From positions 1 through 6,672 of the forward strand of contig CAWFFV010000020.1 in NCBI GenBank assembly GCA_963814985.1: DNA of 6,672 nucleotides. Direction: 5' to 3'. The stretch's first letter is position 1; every line of letters begins with the position of its first letter. This DNA comes from CAWFFV01 sp963814985. GTDB taxonomy: Bacteria > Chloroflexota > Ktedonobacteria > Ktedonobacterales > Ktedonobacteraceae. A program made the position numbers and the translations under genes. The notes beneath the pieces were generated by a model. The model saw only the letters and a program-made list of their open reading frames with translations, was not told the DNA's origin and did not search any database. This document shows positions 5,688-6,672 of this stretch, one piece after another.

Positions 5688-6569
5688 TGTCTGCCAGCTT
5701 TCAAAAATATGTCCAGTAAGTCGCTCAGGTGCTCCAATAGTCAGGTCGGGTTTGACTTCATCAGAGATTTGCGGATCGCCGTCACTCTGTATATACGAAA
5801 GGTGAGAGTTATCACCAGACACCTGTGCATCCGGTAACAAATGAGCACGATACGGGGAAAGTTTTGGTTTCCAGACAGCGAAAATCTTAGTGATTTCGCT
5901 CCGGCGATATCTGCCTGCAACGAATTCCCTACCATGGCTGCCTCCTGCGGTATAATACTCAGCGCATCCAGGGTATGTAAAAAGATAGCGGGATTGGGTT
6001 TACGTACGCCTAAATCGGCAGAGATAGCAATGTGGCGCGGATCAAAGTATTCAAGAAGACCTAATATATGTAGATCTTCCATAAAAAGAGAACCTCCCCA
6101 CTGCCGATTGGTCACAACGCCTAATACAAATCCGCGTTCCCGTAAAGCTGCCAACGTTGAGAGCGTATCAGTGAGAGAATTGCGTGATTCAGGAATCCGA
6201 ACGCGCAGGCGTTTCAAAGATTGCTGCAGCGACAATACGATCTACAGTTGGGAGGCCCAACTGTACCAGAGCCTCTATCGTAGCAAGAACGAAATCTGGC
6301 TCGTATCCCAGACGTTGACGCTTCATCATCTCGGTCTGCGCTTTTACCTGCTCCACGGATACGCCGCCCCAGGCTAATAGTATGGATGGATGCGCCAAAA
6401 GCCGGGGATGAACGTGCTCAAGTAAAAAGCTACTGCCTGCTGGTTCGCGTCCTGCTCACGGGCTAGCCAAATAACGTCGTCTACCTGTGTCCATAGCGTA
6501 TTGCCCAGTATCAAACAGGATACAATGAACTGTTCTTTCGGCAAGTGCTTGCGCCAGACTCTGTGGCAA
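5684..6569 (-). pseudogene. HAD-superfamily hydrolase, five frameshifts
   Basis: Joined across five one-base shifts this encodes about 295 residues. The start TTG 6569 is chosen for its strong RBS. Motif I is ILFD followed, after a shift near 6508, by GNTLW; removing one A gives FDLGNTLW, a common D-x-G-x-T variant of the HAD nucleophile loop. The cap region includes LAWGGVSVEQVKAQTEMMKR and YEPDFVLATIEAL, with shifts near 6424 (T-run) and 6205. Motif II is LGVVTNRQWGG, motif III VRKPNPAIF (Lys), and motif IV MVGNSLQADIAGAKSL, where the usual GD is GN. A shift at an A-run (5881-5884) restores AVWKPKLSPYRAHLLPDAQ, and another near 5735 restores EHLSDLLDIFLKAGRQ and TGA at 5684-5686. HAD enzymes are mostly phosphatases; the substrate is unknown. 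It is the first gene of the operon visible here and overlaps the methyltransferase start by 4 nt. Confidence 0.8.
6243..6265. repeat. 10-bp inverted repeat with 3-nt loop inside the HAD gene
   Basis: TACAGTTGGG (6243-6252) and CCCAACTGTA (6256-6265) are exact inverted repeats around AGG. They lie within the cap-domain coding sequence, in a stretch encoding VQLGLPTVD, so the palindrome may only reflect codon choice. A short, tight hairpin in mRNA is possible. Confidence 0.35.
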
Positions 6570-6575
6570 CTATTT

Positions 6576-6583
6576 CCTCCCTT
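6576..6583 (-). promoter_or_regulatory. Ribosome binding site AAGGGAGG fixing the HAD start at TTG 6569
   Basis: Read on the minus strand, AAGGGAGG is followed by AAATAG and TTG (6569-6567). The site matches the AGGGAGG before the gene at 961 and supports an unusual TTG start. No ATG lies in the same frame between the RBS and motif I. Confidence 0.65.
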
Positions 6584-6672
6584 ATAATTAATATACATCC
6601 GAACGCGATAAAGGCCCACTGTAATGTACCAGATAAACGGCACTACAGCAGGCCTCTATGGTTCATAATTGG
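6584..6672 (-). promoter_or_regulatory. Likely promoter/leader region of the HAD-methyltransferase-GtrA operon
   Basis: The 89 nt upstream of the RBS become AT-rich close to the gene (TATATTAATTATAA on the minus strand), as expected for a -10 region. I cannot choose a -10/-35 pair with good spacing. No open frame here continues into the HAD gene in a way that resembles protein family sequence. Confidence 0.25.

Noticed and set aside
5841..6377. Plus-strand open frame of 178 codons opposite the HAD gene
   Set aside because: It is antisense to conserved HAD motifs II-IV and its translation has no recognisable fold pattern. It is a shadow frame.

Overview
The window looks like a decaying accessory region from a large-genome, Ktedonobacter-like Chloroflexota bacterium. 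This is inferred from family style, not from a search: Ser/Thr-kinase-like domains fused to periplasmic-binding domains, a GtrA/methyltransferase/HAD cluster, moderate GC, and GC-rich palindromic intergenic repeats. Every gene that can be reconstructed is broken by single-base indels or in-frame stops, so simple ORF calling fragments them badly. The annotation below joins the pieces by following homology across frames.

Left part, + strand: positions 1-643 are the 3' end of a gene whose product ends in a type I periplasmic-binding (ABC substrate-binding-like) domain, with one amber codon. After a palindromic repeat (651-798, containing a 55-nt near-perfect palindrome) comes a second paralogue at 961-3642. 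Joined across about ten lesions it reads: Cys-rich zinc-ribbon-like start, protein-kinase-like domain lacking all visible catalytic motifs (a pseudokinase), one transmembrane helix, a short TPR-like stretch and an extracytoplasmic substrate-binding domain. The two 3' ends are clearly related, so this is a tandem paralogous pair. Next, 3795-4359 is a small Gln/Met-rich gene with an Arg/Glu-rich tail, broken by three frameshifts and of unknown function.

Right part, - strand: three genes run leftward as an apparent operon, HAD-family hydrolase (6569-5684), class I SAM-dependent methyltransferase (5687-4908) and GtrA-like four-helix membrane protein (4901-4448). The HAD and methyltransferase genes overlap in a GTGA stop/start and the methyltransferase and GtrA genes are 6 nt apart. 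This set suggests cell-envelope or glycolipid modification, although all three are frameshifted. The two halves converge on a second copy of the repeat (4361-4428).

The main uncertainty is whether the many one-base indels are real pseudogenization or uncorrected sequencing error. They affect both strands and every multi-hundred-base gene at a similar density, and several lie in homopolymers, so an error-prone assembly is a serious alternative. If they are errors, the window encodes an intact pseudokinase/substrate-binding receptor pair and an intact three-gene operon.
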